NCBI GenBank assembly: GCA_944320845.1
Contig: CALUJA010000010.1
Coordinates: 42,372 to 106,371 of the forward strand
DNA from: an uncultured Phocaeicola sp.
Lineage (GTDB): Bacteria > Bacteroidota > Bacteroidia > Bacteroidales > Bacteroidaceae
Direction of reading: 5' to 3'
DNA: 64,000 nt
The translations under genes were made by a program, and so were the position numbers. Below, in pieces: positions 19,374-27,166 of this stretch. Within the stretch, counting starts at the first letter, position 1; every line of letters begins with the position of its first letter. Under the pieces are notes generated by a model. The model ran no database searches. It saw nothing but the letters and a program-made list of their open reading frames with translations, and was not told where the DNA came from.

Positions 19374-20498
19374 ATGAAATTCATTGTTTCAAGCACTGCA
19401 CTATTCAGTCACCTACAGGCTATAAGCCGCGTTATCAACTCAAAAAACTCGCTGCCCATCCTTGACTGCTTCCTGATGGAGCTGCAAGACGGCACGCTGA
19501 ACATGACCGCATCCGACAGCGAAACGACCTTATGCACTTCTGTCGAGACAAACGAATATGAAGGAGACGGACGCTTTGCCGTCTCGTCGAAGACTCTGCT
19601 GGAGGCACTGAAGGAAATCCCTGAACAGCCGCTGAGCTTCAACATAAACCCGGAGAGCATGGAAATCACCGTCAACTACCAGAACGGGCAGTACAGCATG
19701 ATGGGACAGAATGCCGACGAATATCCGCAGGCGCAGAACCTGGGAGCAAACGCCGTATCGGTCACTCTCGGAGCCGACATCCTGAACACGGGCGTAAACC
19801 GCACGTTCTTCGCCACGGCCGACGACGAGCTGCGTCCGGTCATGAACGGAATCTACTTCGACATCACCACGGACGACATCACGCTTGTGGCGTCTGACGG
19901 GCACAAGCTGGTGCGCTACAAGACATATGCGGCGCGCGGAGAGGAAAAGGCGGCATTCATCCTGCCCAAAAAGCCGGCCAATCTGCTGAAGAGCCTGCTG
20001 CCGAAAGAGCAGGGAGATGTGCAGATCGGCTTCGATGACCGCAACGCAACCTTCACTCTGGAAAACTACCGCATGGTATGCCGCCTGATTGAAGGCCGGT
20101 ATCCGAACTACAACTCGGTGATTCCTCAAAACAATCCGCACAAGGCCACCATCGACCGTGCCACCTTCATCAGTGCCCTGCGCCGTGTGTCCGTATTTTC
20201 ATCGCAGTCGAGCAGCCTCATCAAACTGAGTCTGTCTGAAAACCAGATGAAAATCTCCGCACAAGACATCGATTTCTCCACTTCGGCCGAAGAGACGGTC
20301 ATCTGCCAATACGACGGCAACGCCATGAGCATCGGATTCAAATCGTCGTTCCTGATTGATATACTGAACAATATGGCTTCGCAGAACGTGGTGGTGGAAC
20401 TGGCTGACCCTTCACGCGCGGGAGTCATCATCCCCGAAGAGCAGGAAGAAAACGAAGACCTGCTGATGCTGCTGATGCCCATGATGTTGAACGACTAA
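19374..20498 (+). CDS. dnaN: DNA polymerase III beta subunit (sliding clamp)
   Basis: The 374-residue product is the ring clamp that tethers DNA polymerase III and other enzymes to DNA. It begins MKFIVSSTALFSHLQAISRV and shows the three repeated clamp domains; family stretches include NSLPILDCFLMEL, DELRPVMNGIYFD, ASDGHKLVRYK and the C-terminal LMLLMPMMLND (the usual end is LVMPMRL). Full length. It heads a compact same-strand run: a DnaQ-like exonuclease starts 15 nt later, then coaBC, recN, rlmB and a TPR gene. dnaN is not next to dnaA or recF here; recF is about 42 kb away. Confidence 0.98.
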   Translation: MKFIVSSTALFSHLQAISRVINSKNSLPILDCFLMELQDGTLNMTASDSETTLCTSVETNEYEGDGRFAVSSKTLLEALKEIPEQPLSFNINPESMEITVNYQNGQYSMMGQNADEYPQAQNLGANAVSVTLGADILNTGVNRTFFATADDELRPVMNGIYFDITTDDITLVASDGHKLVRYKTYAARGEEKAAFILPKKPANLLKSLLPKEQGDVQIGFDDRNATFTLENYRMVCRLIEGRYPNYNSVIPQNNPHKATIDRATFISALRRVSVFSSQSSSLIKLSLSENQMKISAQDIDFSTSAEETVICQYDGNAMSIGFKSSFLIDILNNMASQNVVVELADPSRAGVIIPEEQEENEDLLMLLMPMMLND

Positions 20499-20513
20499 TC
20501 CGCCTACGCAAGA

Positions 20514-21290
20514 ATGAAGCTGAATCTCAAAAACCCGCTCGTATTTTTCGATTTGGAAACGACGGGCACAAACATCAATACCGACCGCATCGTAGAAATA
20601 TGCTACCTGAAAGTCTACCCGAACGGCAACGAAGAGGCAAAGACCTTGCGCATCAATCCGGAGATGCACATCCCGGAAGCATCGTCTGCCATCCACGGCA
20701 TCTATGACGCGGATGTAGCCGACTGTCCGACCTTCAAGGAAGTGGCGAAAAGCATTGCCAACGACATCGAAGGGGCAGACATCGCCGGATTCAATTCAAA
20801 CCGTTTCGACGTGCCTGTACTAGTGGAAGAATTTCTGCGCGCAGGCATAGACATCGACCTGACCCGGCGCAAATTCATCGATGTGCAGGTGATTTACCAC
20901 AAACTGGAGCAGCGCACCCTTTCGGCCGCCTACAAGTTCTACTGCGGAAAGAACCTGGAAGACGCCCACACCGCCGAAGCCGACACGCGCGCCACATACG
21001 AAGTGCTGAAGGCACAGCTCGACCGCTATCCCGATGTGCTGGAAAACAACATCAACTTCTTGTCGGAATACTCGACCTACAGCAAGAACGCAGACTTTGC
21101 CGGACGCATCGTCTACGACGACAAGGGTGTGGAGGTCTTCAACTTCGGCAAATACAAAGGGATGCCCGTGGCTGAAGTGCTGAAGCGCGACATCGGCTAC
21201 TACGGCTGGATAATGAACGGCGACTTTACCCTGAACACCAAAAACGTACTGACCAAAATCCGTCTGCGGGAAAGCAGCATGTTGAAATGA
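20514..21290 (+). CDS. DnaQ-like 3'-5' exonuclease (epsilon-type)
   Basis: A 258-residue DEDDh exonuclease. Exo I is FFDLETTG (residues 11-18, with the two metal-binding acids), Exo II is GFNSNRFDVPVL, and Exo III is HTAEADTRATYEV with the catalytic His and Asp. The C-terminal part (NFGKYKGMPVAEVL, GYYGWIMNGDF) is an extra module seen in Bacteroidetes relatives. It is probably a proofreading or repair exonuclease; whether it is the main epsilon subunit is uncertain. It follows dnaN by 15 nt and overlaps coaBC by 4 bp (ATGA), so expression with the clamp is likely. Confidence 0.9.
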   Translation: MKLNLKNPLVFFDLETTGTNINTDRIVEICYLKVYPNGNEEAKTLRINPEMHIPEASSAIHGIYDADVADCPTFKEVAKSIANDIEGADIAGFNSNRFDVPVLVEEFLRAGIDIDLTRRKFIDVQVIYHKLEQRTLSAAYKFYCGKNLEDAHTAEADTRATYEVLKAQLDRYPDVLENNINFLSEYSTYSKNADFAGRIVYDDKGVEVFNFGKYKGMPVAEVLKRDIGYYGWIMNGDFTLNTKNVLTKIRLRESSMLK

Positions 21291-22480
21291 TGAAAGGCAA
21301 GAAAATCGTATTAGGCATAACCGGAAGCATCGCAGCATACAAGGCTGCCATCCTAACCCGCGGCCTTATCAAGAGGGGAGCAGAGGTTCAGATTATCATC
21401 ACACCGGCAGGAAAGGAGTTCATCACCCCCATCACCCTGTCGGCCCTGACAAGCAAGCCCGTCATCAGCGAGTTTTTCGCCCAACGGGACGGCACATGGC
21501 ACAGCCACGTGGATTTAGGACTGTGGGCGGACGCGATGGTAATCGCTCCCGCCACGGCATCGACCATCGGCAAGATGGCTCACGGCATTGCAGACAACAT
21601 GCTGGTCACCACCTATCTGTCGATGAAGGCTCCTGTCTTCATTGCTCCCGCCATGGATTTGGACATGTTCGCCCATCCTTCCACCCAGCACAATCTGGAT
21701 ATACTGCGCTCATACGGGAACCACATCATCGAGCCAGCCTCCGGAGAGCTTGCCAGCCATCTGGTAGGAAAAGGGCGCATGGAAGAACCGGAAAAGATTA
21801 TCGAAGTGCTTGAAGCCTTCTTCTCCAGCCAGCAAGACCTGAAAGGAAAGAAAATCATGATTACAGCCGGGCCTACCTACGAAAAGATAGACCCCGTGCG
21901 CTTCATCGGCAACTATTCATCGGGGAAAATGGGATACGCACTTGCCGAAACGTGCGCCGAACGGGGAGCGCAGGTCACGCTGATAAGCGGGCCAGTCGGC
22001 CTGAAGGCTGTTCATCCGAACATCACGCGCATCGATGTGGAAAGTGCGGAGCAGATGTACCTGGCTGCCACAGAACACTATCAGACAGCCGATGCGGGCA
22101 TCCTCTGCGCTGCCGTAGCCGACTTTACGCCGGAAACCACGGCCAATGAAAAGATAAAAAGAGAAAAAGACGAACTGACGCTCCGCCTGAAGCCGACCAA
22201 AGACATCGCGGCAGAGCTGGGCCGGCAGAAACGTGACGGACAGCGGCTTGTGGGCTTTGCCCTGGAGACGAACAACGAGCTTATCCATGCGCAAGACAAG
22301 CTGGCACGGAAGAACTTCGACTTTATCGTGCTGAATTCGCTGAACGACAAAGGAGCGGGATTCCGCTGCGACACCAACAAGATTACCATCATCGACCGCA
22401 AAGGCATGATGGCCTATCCGCTCAAGCCCAAAAAGGAAGTGGCGGCAGACATCATCAACAAACTGGTAACCTTATTTTGA
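21287..22480 (+). CDS. coaBC: Bifunctional phosphopantothenoylcysteine decarboxylase/synthase
   Basis: A 397-residue bifunctional enzyme for two steps of coenzyme A synthesis. The N-terminal flavoprotein decarboxylase (about 1-185) has GITGSIAAYKAA and the conserved His in GTWHSHVDLG, plus APAMDLDMF. The C-terminal CTP-dependent synthase (about 190-397) begins KIMITAGPTYEKIDPVRFI, followed by NYSSGKMGYALAE. The start codon overlaps the exonuclease stop, and recN begins 8 nt after its end. Confidence 0.96.
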   Translation: MMKGKKIVLGITGSIAAYKAAILTRGLIKRGAEVQIIITPAGKEFITPITLSALTSKPVISEFFAQRDGTWHSHVDLGLWADAMVIAPATASTIGKMAHGIADNMLVTTYLSMKAPVFIAPAMDLDMFAHPSTQHNLDILRSYGNHIIEPASGELASHLVGKGRMEEPEKIIEVLEAFFSSQQDLKGKKIMITAGPTYEKIDPVRFIGNYSSGKMGYALAETCAERGAQVTLISGPVGLKAVHPNITRIDVESAEQMYLAATEHYQTADAGILCAAVADFTPETTANEKIKREKDELTLRLKPTKDIAAELGRQKRDGQRLVGFALETNNELIHAQDKLARKNFDFIVLNSLNDKGAGFRCDTNKITIIDRKGMMAYPLKPKKEVAADIINKLVTLF

Positions 22481-22488
22481 CAGACGCC

Positions 22489-24156
22489 ATGCTACAGTCT
22501 CTCTACATACAGAATTATGCACTCATCGACAAGCTGGACATCGACTTCACTCCCGGATTTTCGGTCATCACCGGAGAAACGGGAGCGGGCAAGTCCATCA
22601 TTCTCGGGGCCATCGGACTGCTGCTGGGGCAACGCGCCGACGCGAAAGCCATCAAGGACGGGGCGACCAAATGCATCGTTGAAGCCCGGTTCCGGATTGC
22701 GTCCTACGACATGAAGGAGTTTTTCGACGAGAACGACATTGAGTTCGACCCGGACGAATGCATCCTGCGGCGCGAAGTGTCGGCAAGCGGCAAAAGCCGG
22801 GCCTTCATCAACGATACCCCTGCCTCACTGGCGCAAATGAAAGTATTGGGCGAGAAACTGATAGACATACACAGCCAGCACCAGAACCTTCTGCTCAACA
22901 AGGAAGGTTTCCAACTGAACATCCTGGACATTCTGGCACAGGATGAAAAAGAACTGTCGGCCTACCAGAAGCTATACCACGACTACAGACAGGTATGCCG
23001 GAATCTGGAAGACTTCATCGCCCAGGCGGAAAAGAGCAAGCAGGATGAAGACTACATACGCTTCCAACTGGAGCAGCTGGACGAAGCCGGCCTGAAAGAA
23101 GGCGAACAGACGGCTCTGGAACAGGAGGCGGAAACCTTAAGCCACGCCGAAGACATCAAAGCCGGGCTGTACAGAGCCGCACAACTGATAAGCGGCGACG
23201 AAGGGGGAGCCCTTCCGCTTGCCAAAGAATGTATGCAGACTCTGCAAGGCATATCGCACGTATACGCTCCCGCACAGGAATGGACGGAACGCCTTGAGAG
23301 CTGCTATATCGAACTGAAAGATTTGGCGCACGACATGGCAGGAGCGCAGGAAGAGGTGGATTTCAATCCCGCGCGCCTGGATTTTGTCAACGAACGGCTG
23401 AACCTGATATACTCGCTGCAGCAGAAGCACCACGTAAGCACGGTAGAAGAACTGACGGCACTCGCCGAACAATACCGCAGCCGGCTGGACGCCATCACCT
23501 CTTTCGACGACCGCATAGCCGAACTGAACAGCCGCAAAGACCAACTGTATGCCCAGGTGGTGCGGCAAGCACAAAAGCTCACCGAGCTCCGCACCCGTTC
23601 GGCAGGCAACATTGAAAAGCAGATGAAGGCACTGCTCGTCCCTTTAGGCATGCCGAACGTGCGCTTTGCCGTAGAACTGACCCCGCGCAAGGAGCCCGAC
23701 GCCAAAGGCATGGACAGCGTGACCTTTCTGTTTTCGGCCAACAAGAACGGCACCCTGCAAAACGTGGCCTCCATCGCCTCAGGCGGTGAAATAGCCCGTG
23801 TCATGCTTTCGCTGAAAGCCATGATAGCCGGAGCGGTCAAGCTGCCCACCATCATCTTTGATGAAATCGACACGGGAGTATCCGGCTCGATAGCCGAAAA
23901 GATGGCCCTCATCATGCAAGACATGGGCAAGCAAAACCGGCAGGTCATCAGCATCACCCATCTGCCGCAGATAGCCGCACGGGGATGCGCACACTACAAA
24001 GTATACAAGAAAGATACAGAAACGGGCACCAACAGCTATATACGCCGCCTGACCGATGAGGAGCGGGTCAGCGAAATAGCCAACATGCTGAGCGGAACCA
24101 CCCTTACCGAAGCCGCCATCAACAATGCCCGTGCATTATTAGGTTTTTCAAAATAA
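22489..24156 (+). CDS. recN: DNA repair protein RecN
   Basis: A 555-residue SMC-like ATPase that acts in double-strand-break repair. Walker A is GETGAGKS (29-36), a long coiled-coil arm lies in the middle, the ABC signature is ASGGEIARVML and Walker B is IIFDEIDTGVSG. ATG at 22489 (MLQSLYIQNYALIDKL) is preferred over the TTG at 22477 because it matches the family N-terminus. It lies between coaBC and rlmB, with 8 and 14 nt gaps. Confidence 0.97.
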   Translation: MLQSLYIQNYALIDKLDIDFTPGFSVITGETGAGKSIILGAIGLLLGQRADAKAIKDGATKCIVEARFRIASYDMKEFFDENDIEFDPDECILRREVSASGKSRAFINDTPASLAQMKVLGEKLIDIHSQHQNLLLNKEGFQLNILDILAQDEKELSAYQKLYHDYRQVCRNLEDFIAQAEKSKQDEDYIRFQLEQLDEAGLKEGEQTALEQEAETLSHAEDIKAGLYRAAQLISGDEGGALPLAKECMQTLQGISHVYAPAQEWTERLESCYIELKDLAHDMAGAQEEVDFNPARLDFVNERLNLIYSLQQKHHVSTVEELTALAEQYRSRLDAITSFDDRIAELNSRKDQLYAQVVRQAQKLTELRTRSAGNIEKQMKALLVPLGMPNVRFAVELTPRKEPDAKGMDSVTFLFSANKNGTLQNVASIASGGEIARVMLSLKAMIAGAVKLPTIIFDEIDTGVSGSIAEKMALIMQDMGKQNRQVISITHLPQIAARGCAHYKVYKKDTETGTNSYIRRLTDEERVSEIANMLSGTTLTEAAINNARALLGFSK

Positions 24157-24170
24157 TTAAAGAACAACTC

Positions 24171-24920
24171 ATGACAGAAAAAAGTGAAATGATATTCGGC
24201 GTAAGAGCCGTCATCGAAGCAATACAGGCAGGAAAGGAAATCGACAAGATTCTGGTGAAAAAAGACATCCAGAGCGACCTGTCGAAAGAGCTGTTCGCGG
24301 CCCTGAAGGATACCTTCATACCCGTACAGCGCGTTCCGGTAGAGCGAATCAACCGCATCACCAAGAAAAACCATCAGGGAGTGGTGGCCTTTATCTCACC
24401 CATCACCTACCAGCGCACGGAAGACATTGTCCCCTTCCTTTTCGAACAGGGGAAAAACCCGCTGCTAATCATGCTCGACGGGCTGACAGATGTGCGTAAC
24501 TTCGGCGCCATCGCCCGTACCTGCGAATGCGCCGGCGTGGATGCCATCATCATCCCGTCAAGAAACAGCGTCAGCGTAAATGCCGATGCCATAAAGACCT
24601 CGGCAGGGGCGCTCCACACCATTCCGGTATGCCGGGAAAGCAATCTGAAATCGACCATCAGCTTCCTGAAAGAAAGCGGATTCAAGATTGTAGCCGCCAC
24701 GGAAGACGGAGACTACGACTATACGAAGGCCGACTACACCGCCCCTACCTGCATCATCATGGGGGCGGAAGATACGGGAGTGCCCGACGACCACCTTTCT
24801 CTATGCGACGAATGGGTGAAGATTCCGCTGTTCGGCACCATCGAATCGCTGAACGTATCGGTAGCGGCAGGTATCCTTATCTATGAAGCCGTGAAACAGC
24901 GGGGATTTGAACACGAATAA
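24171..24920 (+). CDS. rlmB: 23S rRNA 2'-O-methyltransferase, RlmB/TrmH family (SpoU)
   Basis: A 249-residue SPOUT methyltransferase. The N-terminal substrate-binding domain (MIFGVRAVIEAIQAGKEIDKI) is followed by the knotted catalytic domain with motif 1 DVRNFGAIARTCE, motif 2 IIMGAEDTGVP and motif 3 IPLFGTIESLNVSVAAGIL. This is the layout of RlmB, which methylates a guanosine ribose in 23S rRNA using SAM. The exact target nucleotide is assumed from the family. It starts 14 nt after recN. Confidence 0.93.
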   Translation: MTEKSEMIFGVRAVIEAIQAGKEIDKILVKKDIQSDLSKELFAALKDTFIPVQRVPVERINRITKKNHQGVVAFISPITYQRTEDIVPFLFEQGKNPLLIMLDGLTDVRNFGAIARTCECAGVDAIIIPSRNSVSVNADAIKTSAGALHTIPVCRESNLKSTISFLKESGFKIVAATEDGDYDYTKADYTAPTCIIMGAEDTGVPDDHLSLCDEWVKIPLFGTIESLNVSVAAGILIYEAVKQRGFEHE

Positions 24921-24942
24921 ACATTACCACAATCATAATAAC

Positions 24943-26643
24943 ATGAAAAAGACAATATTTATGCTGGCTTGCAGCCTGTTTCTACAGTCCGGATGGGCAC
25001 AGGAACAGCCCAAATGGGTGAACAAGGCACGCAAAGCCGTCTTCTCCGTCATTACATACAACAAGGAGAACAAGATTCTGAACACCGGAAACGGATTCTA
25101 TATCGACGAAAACGGCACGGCCATATCCGACTATACCCTGTTCAAGGGAGCCGAACGCGCCGTGGTAGTGACTGCCGACGGAAAGGAACTGCCGGTTGTC
25201 AGCATATTGGGAGCCAACGGCATCTACGATGTCATCAAGTTCCGTACGGAAACCGACAAGAAGACCACGGCACTTCAGCCAGCCACCCAGGTCACACCGA
25301 CCGGAGCGACCGTCTATCTGCTGCCCTACTCCACCCAGAAGTCGACCCAGATGCAAAGCGGAAAGGTTACGAAAGTGGACAGCATCAGCAACAACTCCTT
25401 TTATTACACGCTCGGCATGCAGACAACCGACAAGACTGTAAGCTGCCCCATCATGAATGAGGAAGGAAACGTTATCGGTGTAATCCAGAAAAACGCGGAA
25501 AAAGACAGCAAAGAGAGTTATGCCATCGGAATCGGATTCGCGTCATCGCTTTCCATCTCCGCACTGTCGGGGAGCGATTTCATCCTCAACTCCATCGGCA
25601 TCAAGAAAGCCCTGCCCGATGAAGAGTCGCAGGCGCTGGTCTACCTGTACATGCAGTCATCGCAGCTTTCGCGCGACGCTTACCTGGATTTGCTGAACGA
25701 CTTCATCGCACAATATCCGAACAATGTGGAAGGATACCAGAGAAGAGCAACCTGCTACATAGGCTTCGGCGATGACCAACACAACGCACTGGCGGAAAAG
25801 GAACTGGAAAAGATGCTCGATGTGGCGGAAAACAAGGCCGAAGCCCACTACAACATCGCCAGAATCCTTTATAACTACAACATCGCCATCGGAGACCAGA
25901 AGCCTTACGGCGACTGGACACTGGAGCGTGCCCTGAGCGAAATAAACGAGGCACTTGCCACGGCCCAGGAAGGGCTTTACTATCAGGTGCAGGGCGACAT
26001 CTGTTTCGCCATGCGGAAGTATGCCGAAGCCTTTACCGCCTATGATGCCGTAAACCGCACGCCGCTGGCTTCGGCCGCCTCCTTCTATTCGGCCGCCAAA
26101 GCCAAGGAACTGACGGAAGGAGCCGACAAGAAAGAAGTGATAGCCCTGATGGACAGTGCCGTGGTGCGCTTCAACAAGCCCTACGGACAGGATGCGGCAC
26201 CTTATCTGTATGAGCGGGCACGCATAAAGGGAGAGGCCGGACTGTTCCGCGAAGCCGTGCTCGACTACAACGACTTCTACGACGCCATGATGGGACAGGT
26301 GTCTGCCGAATTCTACTTGGTACGCGAACAGACGGAGATGCAGTGCCGCATGTTCCAGCAAGCCCTCAATGACATCAACAAGGCGGTAGAGATGGAACCG
26401 GGCAACGCCGAATACTGGGTGGAAAAGGGAAGCGTGCACCTGCGCACCAACCAGCTGGACGAAGCGGTCAAGGCTCTCCAGCAGGGCATCAGCCTCAACG
26501 CCGAAAATGCAGCCGCCTACCGCATGCTGGGATACATCCAGGTGCAGCAGGACAAGAAGCAGGAAGGGCTTGCCAACCTGAACAAGGCCAAAGAACTGGG
26601 TGACACCGTAGCCGGAAGCCTGATAGAGCGTTACAGCAAGTAA
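24943..26643 (+). CDS. Secreted TPR protein with degenerate trypsin-like domain
   Basis: The 566-residue product has a signal peptide (MKKTIFMLACSLFLQSGWAQ). Residues about 25-200 resemble an HtrA/trypsin fold: GNGFYIDENGTAISDY and MNEEGNVIGV align with the usual GSGF and NxxGxVIGI strands. The catalytic His position is Thr65 and the catalytic Ser position is Val166, though Asp96 is kept, so it should be proteolytically dead. From about 230 on there are TPR-like helical repeats, for example ALNDINKAVEMEPGNAEYW and AVKALQQGISLNAENAAAY. It is likely a periplasmic scaffold. The start at 24943 is chosen over 24907 because it opens the signal peptide. It ends the dnaN run. Confidence 0.85.
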   Translation: MKKTIFMLACSLFLQSGWAQEQPKWVNKARKAVFSVITYNKENKILNTGNGFYIDENGTAISDYTLFKGAERAVVVTADGKELPVVSILGANGIYDVIKFRTETDKKTTALQPATQVTPTGATVYLLPYSTQKSTQMQSGKVTKVDSISNNSFYYTLGMQTTDKTVSCPIMNEEGNVIGVIQKNAEKDSKESYAIGIGFASSLSISALSGSDFILNSIGIKKALPDEESQALVYLYMQSSQLSRDAYLDLLNDFIAQYPNNVEGYQRRATCYIGFGDDQHNALAEKELEKMLDVAENKAEAHYNIARILYNYNIAIGDQKPYGDWTLERALSEINEALATAQEGLYYQVQGDICFAMRKYAEAFTAYDAVNRTPLASAASFYSAAKAKELTEGADKKEVIALMDSAVVRFNKPYGQDAAPYLYERARIKGEAGLFREAVLDYNDFYDAMMGQVSAEFYLVREQTEMQCRMFQQALNDINKAVEMEPGNAEYWVEKGSVHLRTNQLDEAVKALQQGISLNAENAAAYRMLGYIQVQQDKKQEGLANLNKAKELGDTVAGSLIERYSK

Positions 26644-26694
26644 CGGAGAATCAACACTTTTTATACGTGCATGAATCAGATGCACAAAATACAA

Positions 26695-26749
26695 CTTGGC
26701 AATATGACAGCACAATGCTCCAACACACAGCGGCTGTCATATTGCCAAG
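26695..26749. repeat. 17-bp perfect inverted repeat between convergent genes
   Basis: Arms 26695-26711 and 26733-26749 are perfect inverted copies around a 21-nt loop. A modest T-rich tail follows on the minus side only, so it may be the terminator of the leftward marR transcript, whose stop is 48 nt away. It also contains TTGGCAAT, found again at 29806-29813. Confidence 0.65.
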
Positions 26750-26796
26750 CCCCTATCATCCCTCAGCAAGGAGGCAAGAGAAGCAGCGCACATCCG

Positions 26797-27162
26797 TCAC
26801 TTCTGCACGGCAAACAGGGCCGCCAGCCATTCGGGCACATCTATCCCCTGCTCCTTGATATGCTGCAGGCGGTTTTTTCCCTTACGGGTCAGGACAAAAT
26901 ACATCTGGCGCTTGTCGTGCTCGCCCAACTTTCGCGAAAGCAGGCCCTTGTCTTCTGCCGACCGGATGGTTTTCGAGGCATGCGAGGCGGTCATCCCCGT
27001 GCAGGATATAATGCTTCCGGCCGACACCGTGTCTTCTCCCACACTGCACAAGACCATCGCCTCGTTGAGCGTCACCCCATAGGTTTCCTCCAGCTGACTC
27101 TCCAATCCGGAAAGCGCCCTCACCAAATCCCGCATCACACATATACACTGTATCTTTTCCAT
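26797..27162 (-). CDS. MarR-family transcriptional regulator
   Basis: A 121-residue winged-helix regulator starting MEKIQCICVMRDL; an upstream ATG at 27174 is less likely because it lies inside the preceding gene. The HTH region is SAGSIISCTGMTASHASKTIRSAEDKG, and the wing is KLGEHDKRQMYFVLTRKGK. Cysteines at the N-terminus (CIC) and in the HTH could be redox sensors, a theme in some MarR proteins. It starts 5 nt after the stop of the multidomain sulfur protein on the same strand, so it is probably co-transcribed and may autoregulate the operon. Confidence 0.9.
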   Translation of the reverse strand: MEKIQCICVMRDLVRALSGLESQLEETYGVTLNEAMVLCSVGEDTVSAGSIISCTGMTASHASKTIRSAEDKGLLSRKLGEHDKRQMYFVLTRKGKNRLQHIKEQGIDVPEWLAALFAVQK

Positions 27163-27166
27163 AACA

